Source of the DNA: a bacterium
GTDB taxonomy: Bacteria; Bacillota; Clostridia; Oscillospirales; Acutalibacteraceae
Assembly (NCBI GenBank): GCA_020626545.1
Contig: JAHKZS010000060.1
Coordinates: 1-31,388 of the forward strand
Reading direction: 5' to 3'
Length of the DNA: 31,388 nucleotides
Shown: positions 16,321 through 24,002 of the stretch, piece after piece
Layout of the letters: each line of letters opens with the position of its first letter
Position numbering within the stretch: position 1 is the first letter of the stretch
Made by a program: the position numbers and the translations under genes
The notes under the pieces: model-generated
The model's database searches: none
The model's input: only the letters and a program-made list of their open reading frames with translations
What the model was told of the DNA's origin: nothing

Positions 16321-18104
16321 GTACAAACGTAAATGCTCCTGCTAAGGAAAAGAATAAGCTCGGTAGTCTTGTAAAGGCTTTCCGCAATTACTATGTTCCC
16401 TTTATCGTATCAATAGTTCTGCTGATTATATCCGTTATCGCTACGATTTTAACTCCGGGTACAATCCGCAGTCTTACCAATGAGATTTCTCCTGTAGGTA
16501 AACAGGCTGTCGGCGGTAATTTCGTTATCAATATGGATAACGTACTCAATTACGCGATGATTCTTGTAGCGTATATCGCTATAGCGTTTTTCGCCGGATT
16601 TGTTTCAGGCTTTATTCTCAATACTATTATCCAGAAATTCTCCAAGGATTTAAGAAGACAGATTTCCTCAAAAATCAACAAAATGCCCTTGGATTATTTC
16701 GATACTACACAGACCGGTGATATCCTCTCCGTTATCACCAACGACGTTGATATTCTCAGCACATCGCTTCAGAACTCAGTAAGTATGCTGGTACAGTCGG
16801 GCGTTATGCTTGTCGGCGTATTTATCGCTATGTTTATCGCTTGCTGGCAGATGGCGCTTGTAGTAGTATGCTCGCTGCCTGTTATGCTTATTATCATCGG
16901 ACTTACCTTTAAGTTCGCTCTGCCGCTGTTCGATAAGAACCAGCAGATTCTCGGTGACGTTAACGCTACTGTAGAAGAAAATTACTCAGGCCAGCTCGTT
17001 ATCAAGGCGTTTAACGCTGAAGATAAAAAGGTTGAGGAGTTCAAACAGAAAAACGATATGTTCGGTACAATTATGTACAAATCTCAGGCTATCGGTACTC
17101 TTATCGAGCCTGCGATGCAGTTTGTATCGTATCTCACTTACGCGTCGGTTCTTATTGTTGCGGGACTTCTCTTTGCCGGCGGAGCTATCTCCGATATCGG
17201 CGTAATTACAGGCTTTATCATCTATGTATCGCTCTTCCAGGAGCCTCTCGCTCAGATTGGTCAGGCGAGCTCGACTATTCAGCTCGGTACAGCCGCTTGT
17301 AACAGAGTATTTACATTTCTCGAGCAAGAAGAACTCGACGACGAGAGCGATAAGAAACAGCTTCTCGACCACAGCAAAATCCGAGGCGAAGTTGAGTTTA
17401 AGGACGTATGCTTCGGCTATGATCCCAAAAAGCTTACTATTACAAACTTCTCGGGTAAAATTCAGCCCGGTATGAAGGTTGCTATTATCGGTCCCACAGG
17501 CGCGGGTAAAACAACTCTTGTTAACCTGTTGATGCGTTTCTATGAAATCACCAGCGGTGATATCTTAGTTGACGGCGTATCTATTAAGGATATGTCCCGT
17601 CATGAACTCAGAGAAATCTTCGGTATGATTTTACAGGAAACATGGGTTATCAACGGTACGCTCAGAGAGAATATCGTTTACAACCTCAAGAATGTTGACG
17701 AAGACAGACTTCAGGAAATTCTCGAAGAAACTAACCTCAGCCACTATGTATCTACTCTCCCCGACGGACTTGATACAGTTATTCAGAAAGAGAGCGCTCT
17801 TTCCGCGGGACAGAAACAGCTTGTTACTATCGCCAGAGCTATGACCGAGAACGCTCCTATGCTTATCCTCGACGAAGCTACAAGTAACGTAGATACAAGA
17901 ACAGAAATCTTGATTCAGAAAGCTATGGACTCGCTTACAAGCGGAAGAACAAGCTTCGTAATCGCCCACAGACTTTCCACTATCAAGAACGCGGATCTTA
18001 TCTTCGTTATGAAGGACGGTAATATTGTAGAAACAGGTAACCACGACTCCTTAATGGAACTCGGCGGACTTTACAGCGAAATCTACAATTCTCAGTTCAA
18101 CTAA
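16317..18104 (+). CDS. Heterodimeric ABC exporter subunit with catalytic ATP site
   Basis: A 595-residue half-transporter: membrane domain about 1-325, then the nucleotide-binding domain with Walker A GPTGAGKT (392-399), signature LSAGQ (495-499), Walker B MLILDE (515-520) with catalytic Glu520, and switch His551 in VIAHRLSTI. It is the catalytic partner of the preceding protein: its Walker A/B with the neighbour's SGGQ makes the active site, while its altered LSAGQ faces the neighbour's degenerate Walker B, as in TM288. A periplasmic-loop insertion (NEISPVGKQAVGGNF, near 55-69) lies between helices 1 and 2. The start overlaps the upstream stop by 4 bases and an AAGGAGG sits within the upstream gene's end. 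Confidence 0.93.
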   Translation: MSTNVNAPAKEKNKLGSLVKAFRNYYVPFIVSIVLLIISVIATILTPGTIRSLTNEISPVGKQAVGGNFVINMDNVLNYAMILVAYIAIAFFAGFVSGFILNTIIQKFSKDLRRQISSKINKMPLDYFDTTQTGDILSVITNDVDILSTSLQNSVSMLVQSGVMLVGVFIAMFIACWQMALVVVCSLPVMLIIIGLTFKFALPLFDKNQQILGDVNATVEENYSGQLVIKAFNAEDKKVEEFKQKNDMFGTIMYKSQAIGTLIEPAMQFVSYLTYASVLIVAGLLFAGGAISDIGVITGFIIYVSLFQEPLAQIGQASSTIQLGTAACNRVFTFLEQEELDDESDKKQLLDHSKIRGEVEFKDVCFGYDPKKLTITNFSGKIQPGMKVAIIGPTGAGKTTLVNLLMRFYEITSGDILVDGVSIKDMSRHELREIFGMILQETWVINGTLRENIVYNLKNVDEDRLQEILEETNLSHYVSTLPDGLDTVIQKESALSAGQKQLVTIARAMTENAPMLILDEATSNVDTRTEILIQKAMDSLTSGRTSFVIAHRLSTIKNADLIFVMKDGNIVETGNHDSLMELGGLYSEIYNSQFN

Positions 18105-18120
18105 AATACTTAGTATATTC

Positions 18121-18162
18121 AACACGGCTGGCTTGCAACCGCAAGTCAGCCGTTATTATTTA
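18121..18162 (+). terminator. Terminator of the ABC exporter operon
   Basis: ACGGCTGGCTTGC (18124-18136) pairs with GCAAGTCAGCCGT (18141-18153) with one G-U pair, followed by TATTATTT. Confidence 0.75.
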
Positions 18163-18222
18163 AAATAAAAAAGTTCGCGTTACAAACCGATGTGAGTAAG
18201 TGTCACGAATACAGTGTTGCTG

Positions 18223-18251
18223 TTTACAAAGAGATATTTTTGTTGTATTAT
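18223..18251 (+). promoter_or_regulatory. Sigma-A type promoter for the condensation-like gene
   Basis: TTTACA (18223-18228), 17 bases, TATTAT (18246-18251). It lies downstream of the formal frame opening at 18200, so it supports the ATG at 18296. Confidence 0.6.
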
Positions 18252-18295
18252 TTAGGAAGAAAATCAGCAATTTTTATTTTGAGGAAGTAAACAAT

Positions 18296-19552
18296 ATGAA
18301 AGAATTTTACGAGCCGATGTTATATATGTCTACACCAGAACATCCCAACACAATGTGTGTGGCGGTTGAACTGAAAGAGGAGATAGACGGCGAGATTCTC
18401 CGAATCGTCGCGGAGGAGCTTAGAGCACGCTATCCGTATTTCTATGTAAAGTCAGTCTTAAGAGATAACGATGTTTATCCTGAACCCAATCCGCTTCCGA
18501 TAACAGTGCGAAATACATGGGAACCTATAATCTTTAATTCAGCCGAGTCAAATTACCATTTAGCAGCTTGGAAGTTTGAGGGAAAGCGTATGGCGTTTGA
18601 GATTAGTCACTCGCTTACAGACGGCGCGGGAGTATTCCCTTATATTAAGAGCGCGCTTTTTCTCTATCTGACTCGTAAGACAGGTCAAAAACTCGACCCC
18701 GAGGGAGTACGCCTGCCGGGAGATGTGATTCCCGAGTCCGAAACAGGAAATCCCTTTGCCAATCTCGACATTGACTCCGCGGAGGAACCGCTCTACACAA
18801 AACAGACCACGGAGGATTTTTACCGGGCTGATACGGGAGATAATACACCTCCTCAAGTACATTATATAAAATTGGAAGAGCCGCAATTAATTCAGTATTG
18901 CAAGGATTTTGACGGAAGCCCGAATGCTATGATAGCGGTTATGATGGCGAGAGCCGCAAGAAAATATGATCCCGATAACGAAAAGACCGTCAGCGTATCC
19001 GTAGCGATAGATCACAAGGCGATGCTGGGAGTTCGTGAAAACTACCGTATGTTCGCGAATATAATAGAACTGGATTTTCCGAAGGATGTATCCTTAGACG
19101 ACCTTATGAAATCCTGTACAATGGCGCGCGGACAATTAATGCTTCAAGCCCAGCCCGAGAACTCTCTTTGGGCTATGAAACAGAGGAAACAGACTTACGC
19201 GAAATTGGGTCAGCTTCCGCTGGAAATTAAGCTGGGAGCAATCGCGAAATCCGCGGGGAATCCGCGATGGAGTTTTGCCGTTTCCTATACAAACAGCCGT
19301 TCCATGGGCTCGGCTGATCCGTATATTGAGGCGCTGTGGGTGACAGCTGAACCCGGAGTGTTCGATATCGGATGCGAAATTGCTTGCGTCAACCATAATT
19401 TCTATCTTACGCTTATACAGTCGTTTACGGCAGACCGATTTATAGACATCTTACTCAAGGAGTTTGAATCCGTCGGAATTGACTACGAAGTAATCGGCAA
19501 AGAACCTCTTAAATTGTGCGGTATAGAACCGTATCAAAGCGGAAAATTCTGA
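18296..19552 (+). CDS. Condensation / acyltransferase-like protein (HxxxDG superfamily)
   Basis: A 418-residue cytoplasmic protein. The segment FEISHSLTDGAGVFPYIKSA holds HSLTDG at residues 105-110, the HxxxDG active-site motif of the chloramphenicol acetyltransferase / condensation / alcohol-acetyltransferase superfamily. A second typical element is VSVAIDHKAMLGVRENYRMFAN, the region that resembles the bridging strand with DFG-like function in such folds. It would transfer an acyl group from CoA or a carrier to an alcohol or amine. No carrier protein or NRPS gene is near, so a stand-alone acyltransferase is more likely (inference). The start at 18296 has GAGGAAG 8 bases upstream; the formal upstream frame from 18200 precedes the promoter. 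Ends at a strong terminator. Confidence 0.7.
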   Translation: MKEFYEPMLYMSTPEHPNTMCVAVELKEEIDGEILRIVAEELRARYPYFYVKSVLRDNDVYPEPNPLPITVRNTWEPIIFNSAESNYHLAAWKFEGKRMAFEISHSLTDGAGVFPYIKSALFLYLTRKTGQKLDPEGVRLPGDVIPESETGNPFANLDIDSAEEPLYTKQTTEDFYRADTGDNTPPQVHYIKLEEPQLIQYCKDFDGSPNAMIAVMMARAARKYDPDNEKTVSVSVAIDHKAMLGVRENYRMFANIIELDFPKDVSLDDLMKSCTMARGQLMLQAQPENSLWAMKQRKQTYAKLGQLPLEIKLGAIAKSAGNPRWSFAVSYTNSRSMGSADPYIEALWVTAEPGVFDIGCEIACVNHNFYLTLIQSFTADRFIDILLKEFESVGIDYEVIGKEPLKLCGIEPYQSGKF

Positions 19553-19636
19553 CCGCTTTTAGAAATAATCAGTCCATGTTGCGCGGACAATAAAACATAA
19601 AAACAGCTTAATCACGCTGTGAAACTGAAAAAAAGA

Positions 19637-19669
19637 AAGTAGACACCCAAAAAGTGTCTACTTTTTTAT
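19637..19669 (+). terminator. Strong intrinsic terminator, likely bidirectional
   Basis: AGTAGACAC (19638-19646) pairs with GTGTCTACT (19654-19662) and runs into TTTTTT. The minus strand also has a T-rich tail. It sits between the condensation-like gene and the convergent methyltransferase-STAS gene. Confidence 0.85.
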
Positions 19670-19733
19670 TTATATTGGTATAAATAACTGAAAGATAGTT
19701 TAGTGAAAACAGCTTCTTTCAAAGCGGTATCAA

Positions 19734-20993
19734 CTAATCGGCAACATCTAAGATAGAGTCAAAACCGGACTGTTCCAATATTTCTCTAACGACTTGATTA
19801 ATACCGGTCAGTTTCACACCGCCCGTACATCCCTTTTTCATAATCAACAGAACGCGCAGTCCCGCCGATGAAATATAACTTAGCTCGTTACAGTCTATTA
19901 CTACCGAACTAAGCTCGTGCTCCGCTTTGGCTCTCTCAAACATCGTCAGCATATCGGGAGCTGTTAATGTATCAACTCTGCCTTTCAGACAAAGGTTCAA
20001 TGTGCCGTTCTTTACATAAGCCTGCATATCAAAGCTCTCGGATTTTAAATCCGCGGTATCAACTGCCGCGTCGGTATCCATAGTTGTGATTTTCCAGAAA
20101 GAGCATTTTTGCATATTCTGTTTAATCGCCTGAGCCTGTTCGTGCGTTATATTTTCCAAGCATTTCAGCTCGGGCATATAATCCGCGATAATAACGCGCT
20201 CAGCCTTTAATCCGTGACTAGCTAAAAACATCATCGCGTTTTTCATATTTTGAGCCGTATCGCCTTGGGGGCTGACGTTAAGCGCGTTCTTTCCTACGTT
20301 AACGTCCGACTTATCCTGCACTCTGTTTATGCTTTGCATTAAGATTTCCTTGAATCTTTCTCCCGCGATCGGCTGCAACGTCAACAGGTATTGCATAGAT
20401 GCTTCGGGATCGGAAGTCAGCCAGTAACCGCCGTGTTCTTTAAGAAGCATACGTATATTATCGCACAGGGCGCCTGCTTCGGAATCGGAAAAATACATCA
20501 ACAAACCTTCGGTCGTAATACATAGAGGTCCCTCCGCGTCCTTAAGCGCTTTTTTCAAGGAGTCTCCGTTAGTAGCGTCCACACCGCAAAAATGCACCAA
20601 AGAGCGCTTATCTTCATCAATCAAGGATAGAATCGCAGGCTCGGCCTCAGCGATTGCGGCGGGAAGATCCAAGCCGTAATATGTGATACCTTTTTGTGAT
20701 AACATTTTAGCCCGCGGGGTGTATCCGCAGGGCAGATCCACGATCGTTTTATAGCCTAAATGCCGAGCAATCGCGATAGAAGTGCGATAACGTGTTTCAA
20801 GCATAATATTGTTTAAAGCCATCAGTTCGGGAGAAGTTTTGGAAGTTGCGCTGTTCTGCGTTTCTTCAAAAGTCAGGTTAAGTTTTTCGGCAATTTCAGC
20901 CGCGTCTTTATCTCCCATTGAGGCGAGCTGGAAAACTGTCATTTTCGCGGTATTGAATACAGGGTTTACCTGTTCCAGTAAGTTTAAATCCAT
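19734..20993 (-). CDS. Methyltransferase-STAS fusion protein
   Basis: A 419-residue two-domain protein. Residues about 60-270 form a SAM-dependent methyltransferase of the leucine carboxyl methyltransferase / PPM1-like type: motif I VDLPCGYTPRA (85-95), acidic GLDLPAA (107-113) and ITTEGLLMYFSD (159-170). Residues 320-419 form a STAS domain like anti-anti-sigma factors, with LSYISSAGLRVLL (the phosphorylation segment, Ser375/376). It resembles the stand-alone STAS protein at 22738-23094, so both may serve one partner-switch. The methyl acceptor is unknown. The start at 20993 has AGAGG 9 bases upstream; the ATG at 21002 abuts that site and is unlikely. It follows the phosphatase gene by 177 bases and has its own promoter. 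Confidence 0.8.
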   Translation of the reverse strand: MDLNLLEQVNPVFNTAKMTVFQLASMGDKDAAEIAEKLNLTFEETQNSATSKTSPELMALNNIMLETRYRTSIAIARHLGYKTIVDLPCGYTPRAKMLSQKGITYYGLDLPAAIAEAEPAILSLIDEDKRSLVHFCGVDATNGDSLKKALKDAEGPLCITTEGLLMYFSDSEAGALCDNIRMLLKEHGGYWLTSDPEASMQYLLTLQPIAGERFKEILMQSINRVQDKSDVNVGKNALNVSPQGDTAQNMKNAMMFLASHGLKAERVIIADYMPELKCLENITHEQAQAIKQNMQKCSFWKITTMDTDAAVDTADLKSESFDMQAYVKNGTLNLCLKGRVDTLTAPDMLTMFERAKAEHELSSVVIDCNELSYISSAGLRVLLIMKKGCTGGVKLTGINQVVREILEQSGFDSILDVAD

Positions 20994-21016
20994 AATTAAC
21001 ATCCTCTTTGGTTATT

Positions 21017-21036
21017 GGGCAACGATAATATTGCCC
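21017..21036 (-). promoter_or_regulatory. Leader hairpin of the methyltransferase-STAS gene
   Basis: GGGCAA (21031-21036 on the minus strand) pairs with TTGCCC (21017-21022) in the untranslated leader, 6 bases upstream of the AGAGG ribosome binding site. A role in translation is inference. Confidence 0.35.
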
Positions 21037-21046
21037 TTTAACCCGA

Positions 21047-21075
21047 ATACTATCACAGCGTATGGAGAATGTCAA
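21047..21075 (-). promoter_or_regulatory. Sigma-A type promoter of the methyltransferase-STAS gene
   Basis: A perfect minus-strand TTGACA (21070-21075), 17 bases, TAGTAT (21047-21052). It allows expression apart from the upstream STAS-phosphatase pair. Confidence 0.75.
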
Positions 21076-21170
21076 TGCAAAGTGAATATACCTTACGCGC
21101 CAGAATTCATCTTTAGCGAAAGTATGCTTTTCGGGAAATTTGTTAATCGGCTCTAAAGACAAGTTCCTTA

Positions 21171-22703
21171 TTATTGTTCCTTTTTTATCGTTGTTGCCTT
21201 TGCGCCGTTATATTTTAATCCGACCATAGTTAAATCGTCAAACTGAGGAGCGTCTTTTACAAAAGCGTCGACAGCGGCTCTGACTCCCGCCAAGACTTCC
21301 TCTTGTGACGCGCCATCGTGGACAGCGTTGAGCGCTTCTAGGGCGCGGTCTGTACCGAAGAGCTTATTGTTTGCGTCTGTAGCCTCAGCGACGCCGTCGG
21401 TGTAGACAAATATGCTGTCTCCCTTCTTAAGCTGTATTTCGGTGTTTTCATACTTGGAAAATCCCACCGCGCCGACAGCAAGCCCGTGTTTATCCTTTAG
21501 GAGTTCATATGAACCGTTTGTGTTTACCATAGGATACTCATGACCCGCGCTCGCGGAGGTTAGCTTACCTGTGCTGATTTCGAGTATTCCAAGCCAAACG
21601 GTCACAAACATATGGGCTCTGTTGTTGGCGTGAATCTGTTTGTTTACTATTTCGAGTATTTCCGCGGGAGAACCGCCCATAGAGGCGTGGTCATTTATGA
21701 GAATCTTTGAGGACATCATAAACAGCGCCGCGGGAATGCCTTTTCCGGATACGTCCGCTATAACTATCGCGAGGTGATCGTCGTCAATCAGGAAAAAGTC
21801 ATAAAAGTCTCCGCCGACTTCTTTTGCGGGATCCATAGAAGCATAGATTTCAAACTCATTACGTTCGGGAAAAGCCGGAAATGTCGAGGGAAGCATACTT
21901 GCCTGAATTTCCGTAGCCGTATTGAGCTCGGCTTCGGTAGCCGCCAACTTACTGCTCTTGGAATTAGATATTACGCAGTACATTATGATAAGCGTCATTA
22001 AAATAACACCGTATTGGCCGGCTTCGCCGAATTTTCCGCCGAGCAGAATGAATTCAATAAGCGGTAAGTAAATGAATGTTAAAGCAGCCGCTTTCTGACC
22101 GAACGGGTTATGCGACATTAATATCAGGATTGTCGTAAGAGCAGACGTTACGGTAAGGGCAATTTCCTCTATTAAGTTAATCTCCGTGTTCAGATACATG
22201 CCCGCGGCGTCAATTGTGAAGGTGACCGGGGTTATAATATTCGCAAGCAAAATAAGCGTTTGAATTATCAGCAGAATTGGAACTATTTTGTCCGCGGCAG
22301 CCGCGAGCTTACCCTCAAAGGCAAGCGTTTCTTTTACATACAGGTAAAAGAGAAAAATCATCACAAGGTCGATAAGCTTGCTCAAAAGACAGAAAACGAA
22401 ACAGAGAGTTCGGTGTTCAGGTACAAGTACGGTAAGGTATATCGCTTCGTTTACAACAAAACAGAAACCTACCAAAATTGTCAGAAATCTAAACGCTCTT
22501 ATGCCTGCGCCCTTTTGCGACATACAGCCGTAAAACAGCGCCGCGGTTATAAGACCTCCCAGTGAATCTACGCCGATTTCCCATAGATACGGTTGCAACC
22601 TCGCTTCAAAAAAGAAGGGAATGCTGAACACTAATATTGTTGCGGTTGACGCTAAGGCGAGAATCAATTCGTAGGTTCTTGCGTCTTTAAGTTTTTCAAT
22701 CAT
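21171..22703 (-). CDS. Membrane-bound SpoIIE/RsbU-type PPM phosphatase
   Basis: A 510-residue protein. The N-terminal ~245 residues carry about eight hydrophobic helices (for example 11-31, 72-95, 108-125, 141-162, 182-197, 206-222, 230-246), a 7TM-type sensor-like region. A linker helix with LNTATEIQASMLPSTFPAFP (about 260-279) leads into a PPM phosphatase domain: EVGGDFYDFF with metal-binding Asp299, IVIADVSGKGIPAALF with Asp317, and FDDLTMV with Asp490. Such phosphatases remove phosphate from Ser on STAS anti-anti-sigma proteins, releasing sigma factor or other targets. The natural substrate is the STAS protein encoded 34 bases upstream (inference). CGGAGAA precedes the ATG. The membrane region has no recognisable ligand-binding signature. 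Confidence 0.88.
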   Translation of the reverse strand: MIEKLKDARTYELILALASTATILVFSIPFFFEARLQPYLWEIGVDSLGGLITAALFYGCMSQKGAGIRAFRFLTILVGFCFVVNEAIYLTVLVPEHRTLCFVFCLLSKLIDLVMIFLFYLYVKETLAFEGKLAAAADKIVPILLIIQTLILLANIITPVTFTIDAAGMYLNTEINLIEEIALTVTSALTTILILMSHNPFGQKAAALTFIYLPLIEFILLGGKFGEAGQYGVILMTLIIMYCVISNSKSSKLAATEAELNTATEIQASMLPSTFPAFPERNEFEIYASMDPAKEVGGDFYDFFLIDDDHLAIVIADVSGKGIPAALFMMSSKILINDHASMGGSPAEILEIVNKQIHANNRAHMFVTVWLGILEISTGKLTSASAGHEYPMVNTNGSYELLKDKHGLAVGAVGFSKYENTEIQLKKGDSIFVYTDGVAEATDANNKLFGTDRALEALNAVHDGASQEEVLAGVRAAVDAFVKDAPQFDDLTMVGLKYNGAKATTIKKEQ

Positions 22704-22737
22704 AAGTATTCTCCGTTATTTCGATACAGCCGCAAAT

Positions 22738-23094
22738 TTATTTGATGTTGAACAAGCGGTTGAAGCCTGTAAGCACAAAAACTTCCATTACAGCCGGAGA
22801 GGGATTTAGTACAACCATTTCTCCTTTACCCTCCATAGTCTGCAACGTTCCGAGCAGTACGCGAAGTCCCGCGCTGGAGATAAATTCCAGATCTTTAAGA
22901 TCAATAATTATCTTATTAGCGTCGTTAACTATTTCATTGATTTTGTCGTCGAGTTTCGGGGATGTTTTTGTGTCAAGTCTGCCGTCCAGCATAAATGTGT
23001 ATTCCGCCCCGTTTTGTGTCATATCAATTTTTAAATAGTTTTTTGTGTTTGAGTTCGAGGGAGTATTATTGCTTTTTTTGCCGAAAAGTCCCAT
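22738..23094 (-). CDS. STAS-domain anti-anti-sigma factor
   Basis: A 118-residue protein: a short polar N-terminal tail (GKKSNNTPSNSNTKN) and one STAS domain (about 20-118) with FMLDGRLDTKTSPKL and the phosphorylation segment LEFISSAGLRVLL (Ser73/74). Such proteins are phosphorylated by an RsbW/SpoIIAB-like kinase and dephosphorylated by an RsbU/SpoIIE phosphatase, the product of the next gene. The kinase/anti-sigma is not in the window. GGAGGAC lies 7 bases before the ATG. First gene of the minus-strand STAS-phosphatase operon, under the promoter at 23193-23221. Confidence 0.9.
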   Translation of the reverse strand: MGLFGKKSNNTPSNSNTKNYLKIDMTQNGAEYTFMLDGRLDTKTSPKLDDKINEIVNDANKIIIDLKDLEFISSAGLRVLLGTLQTMEGKGEMVVLNPSPAVMEVFVLTGFNRLFNIK

Positions 23095-23148
23095 ATTGTT
23101 GTCCTCCTGTTTTTGATTAATATAATCGCTTTTAAATGTTATTATTCT

Positions 23149-23166
23149 CCGCGGTTATCCCCGCGG
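23149..23166 (-). promoter_or_regulatory. Leader hairpin of the STAS-phosphatase operon
   Basis: Two CCGCGG sites (23149-23154 and 23161-23166) form a GC-rich stem with a 6-base loop in the untranslated leader, about 55 bases before the start codon. Confidence 0.4.
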
Positions 23167-23192
23167 CATAGATAAGTCAGCAATATACGTTT

Positions 23193-23221
23193 ATTTTACT
23201 CTTTTATACTGTTTTAGTCAA
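23193..23221 (-). promoter_or_regulatory. Sigma-A type promoter of the STAS-phosphatase operon
   Basis: Minus-strand TTGACT (23216-23221), 17 bases, TAAAAT (23193-23198). It leaves a leader of about 90 bases. Confidence 0.7.
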
Positions 23222-23260
23222 TGGATGTTCGGGAATATTACAGTGTGTTTTTCAGGAATG

Positions 23261-23289
23261 TTGTTTTTTTATGCTGGTTTTGTTATAAT
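23261..23289 (+). promoter_or_regulatory. Sigma-A type promoter of the HAD-FGGY-GtrA-HD operon
   Basis: TTGTTT (23261-23266), 17 bases, perfect TATAAT (23284-23289). It is divergent from the STAS operon promoter, 40 bases away. Confidence 0.7.
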
Positions 23290-23357
23290 AAATGATATGA
23301 TACTGAAATAAGCGGCTCAACTTTTCCCGCGTAAAAATAGACATAAGAGGTAATAAA

Positions 23358-23990
23358 ATGAATGTGTATGATTTTGACGGAACAATTTATCCGACTGACT
23401 GTTCTATAGGTTTTTGTATGTGGTGTATGAAAAAACATCCCAAGATGTATTTTACCTTTGCCCCGAAGATAATCAAAAATTTGATTCTGCGTAAGCTCGG
23501 CAAGATACCTGAGTATGAGATGCAGAGAGAATTCTTCGGTTATCTGACGATGGTAGATGATTTTGAGGAACAAATCGAGCGTTACTGGGATAAAAACGAG
23601 GGTAAAATTGCGTCTTGGTATCTGGCGCAAAAGAAGCCCGACGATCTTATCATCAGCGCGTCGCCCGACTGCGTTATCGGGCCTATCGCAAAGAGACTCG
23701 GTGTAAACTTTATTGCTACGGAATATAACCGTAAATACGGAGTGTTTTTGAATAATCTGATGTACGCGCAGGAAAAGGCGCAGTATATTATTGACCACGG
23801 ATTTCCGGTAATTGATAATTTCTATTCCGATTCTCTCGCCGATACGCCGATTGCTCTGTGCGCCGAAAAAGCGTTTCTGGTAAAGGATAAAGCCAGCACC
23901 GTGGTTGACTGGCCTGAGCTGGACGAGGAGACTCTCAGCAAGGTTCACGAGAAGGTTGATACTGGTTGGAACGTCCATCTGAAAGAGTGA
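23358..23990 (+). CDS. HAD-superfamily phosphatase
   Basis: A 210-residue protein with the HAD catalytic motif DFDGT at residues 5-9 (nucleophile Asp5, acid/base Asp7), motif II Ser in LIISASPDCVIG (Ser100 or Ser102) and motif IV-like NFYSDSLADTPI. A helical cap lies between motifs I and II (about 15-90), as in the IB subgroup that includes phosphoserine phosphatase. The substrate is unknown. It starts the + operon and is followed 12 bases later by the FGGY kinase gene, suggesting it acts on a sugar or polyol phosphate. AAGAGG supports the start. Confidence 0.82.
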   Translation: MNVYDFDGTIYPTDCSIGFCMWCMKKHPKMYFTFAPKIIKNLILRKLGKIPEYEMQREFFGYLTMVDDFEEQIERYWDKNEGKIASWYLAQKKPDDLIISASPDCVIGPIAKRLGVNFIATEYNRKYGVFLNNLMYAQEKAQYIIDHGFPVIDNFYSDSLADTPIALCAEKAFLVKDKASTVVDWPELDEETLSKVHEKVDTGWNVHLKE

Positions 23991-24002
23991 GAGGAATAGA
24001 AA

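Noticed and set aside
22260-22565. Plus-strand 101-codon frame inside the phosphatase gene
   Set aside because: It lies fully opposite the hydrophobic helices of a well-supported gene and has no start signals.
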